Part shown: one piece after another, positions 41,902 through 41,922 of the stretch
Numbering within the stretch: position 1 is the first letter of the stretch
How the letters are laid out: each line of letters opens with the position of its first letter
Source: an uncultured Mucilaginibacter sp.
GTDB lineage: Bacteria; Bacteroidota; Bacteroidia; Sphingobacteriales; Sphingobacteriaceae
Direction of reading: 5' to 3'
Length of the DNA stretch: 41,922 nt
NCBI RefSeq assembly: GCF_903893715.1
Contig: NZ_CAITNG010000069.1
Span: forward strand, 1-41,922
The notes under the pieces: model-generated
Databases searched by the model: none
Told to the model about the DNA's origin: nothing
The model's input: only the letters and a program-made list of their open reading frames with translations
Made by a program: the position numbers and the translations under genes

Positions 41902-41922
41902 ATGAAAAGTTCTTACTTTTAC
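41902..41922 (+). repeat. 78-bp-family repeat, unit 4 (diverged, cut by window end)
   Basis: ATGAAAAGTTCTTACTTTTA matches the centre of unit 2. The left GTCG is lost and the C6 tract is absent or lies beyond the window. It is 103 bp after unit 3 rather than 78. Confidence 0.5.

Larger units (their letters stand above)
41420..41922. other. Non-coding region with regular repeats
   Basis: About 500 nt to the window end without a credible ORF. The first 200 nt is AT-rich upstream DNA for the minus-strand operon, with a TATTTTCG -7-like element (41426-41433, minus) close to the start codon. The rest is a repeat cluster: three ~30-nt units with exactly 78-bp period and a fourth diverged unit, plus an interspersed AATCAAGAG repeat and an 18-bp palindrome. 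Confidence 0.6.

Noticed and set aside
41641..41922. CRISPR-like geometry (about 30-nt repeats, 48-nt spacers)
   Set aside because: Repeats differ from each other at central bases, the last interval is 103 bp, the intervening DNA is host-like low-complexity sequence, and no cas gene is present.

Overview
The window looks like chromosomal DNA from a Bacteroidota, most likely a Sphingobacteriaceae such as Mucilaginibacter or Pedobacter. The genus is inference. Evidence is the gene content (SusC-like receptors and beta-barrels with carboxypeptidase-regulatory N-termini, a LytS/LytTR pair, DUF4403, DUF3943, DUF3347 and DUF6629 proteins), the lack of strong Shine-Dalgarno sequences, and Bacteroidota-type -7 elements (TAnnTTTG) before some genes. 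No rRNA, tRNA, insertion sequence or CRISPR array was recognised.

Region by region. (1) 1-0.74 kb: an AlkB-type dioxygenase and a 46-aa DUF2256 zinc-ribbon gene overlapping its stop codon. (2) 0.98-3.09 kb: an orphan VgrG spike and PAAR tip pair. (3) 3.1-8.05 kb: a LytS-like sensor kinase and LytTR regulator, divergent from a large outer-membrane beta-barrel protein. Kinase loop and receptor tail share Gly/Pro-rich tracts. (4) 8.1-11.2 kb: cytochrome bd oxidase (cydAB) divergent from ferritin. (5) 11.3-12.7 kb: a DUF4403 lipoprotein. (6) 12.8-27.2 kb: a stress and envelope island with two universal stress proteins, Hsp20, an L,D-transpeptidase, an HdeD-like protein, an Mla/MCE lipid transporter, two outer-membrane proteins, several small ORFs, a flavin-binding PNPOx-like protein, a soluble histidine kinase, a triple-BON protein and a lipoprotein. 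(7) 27.2-31.8 kb: a papain-like peptidase, a membrane protein, an S9 prolyl-oligopeptidase-type peptidase and a DUF433/DUF5615 toxin-antitoxin-like pair. (8) 31.8-41.4 kb: a tripartite RND efflux operon, then a probable metal (copper-type) operon of a Cys-motif small protein, a TonB-dependent receptor and a DUF3347 protein. (9) 41.4-41.9 kb: non-coding DNA with a repeat recurring at exactly 78-bp steps.

The main discovery is in region 6. A 12-bp dyad, TGAC-N4-GTCA, lies in nearly every promoter gap of the island. In most cases it ends 51-64 nt before the start codon of the first gene. Its geometry is that of a Crp/Fnr-family operator (TTGAT-N4-ATCAA type). This implies that chaperone, stress-protein, peptidoglycan, lipid-transport and outer-membrane genes form one regulon. 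One copy sits 59 nt upstream of an otherwise overlooked 48-aa ORF before the second universal stress gene, which supports that ORF being real. No Crp/Fnr-type regulator gene is in the window.
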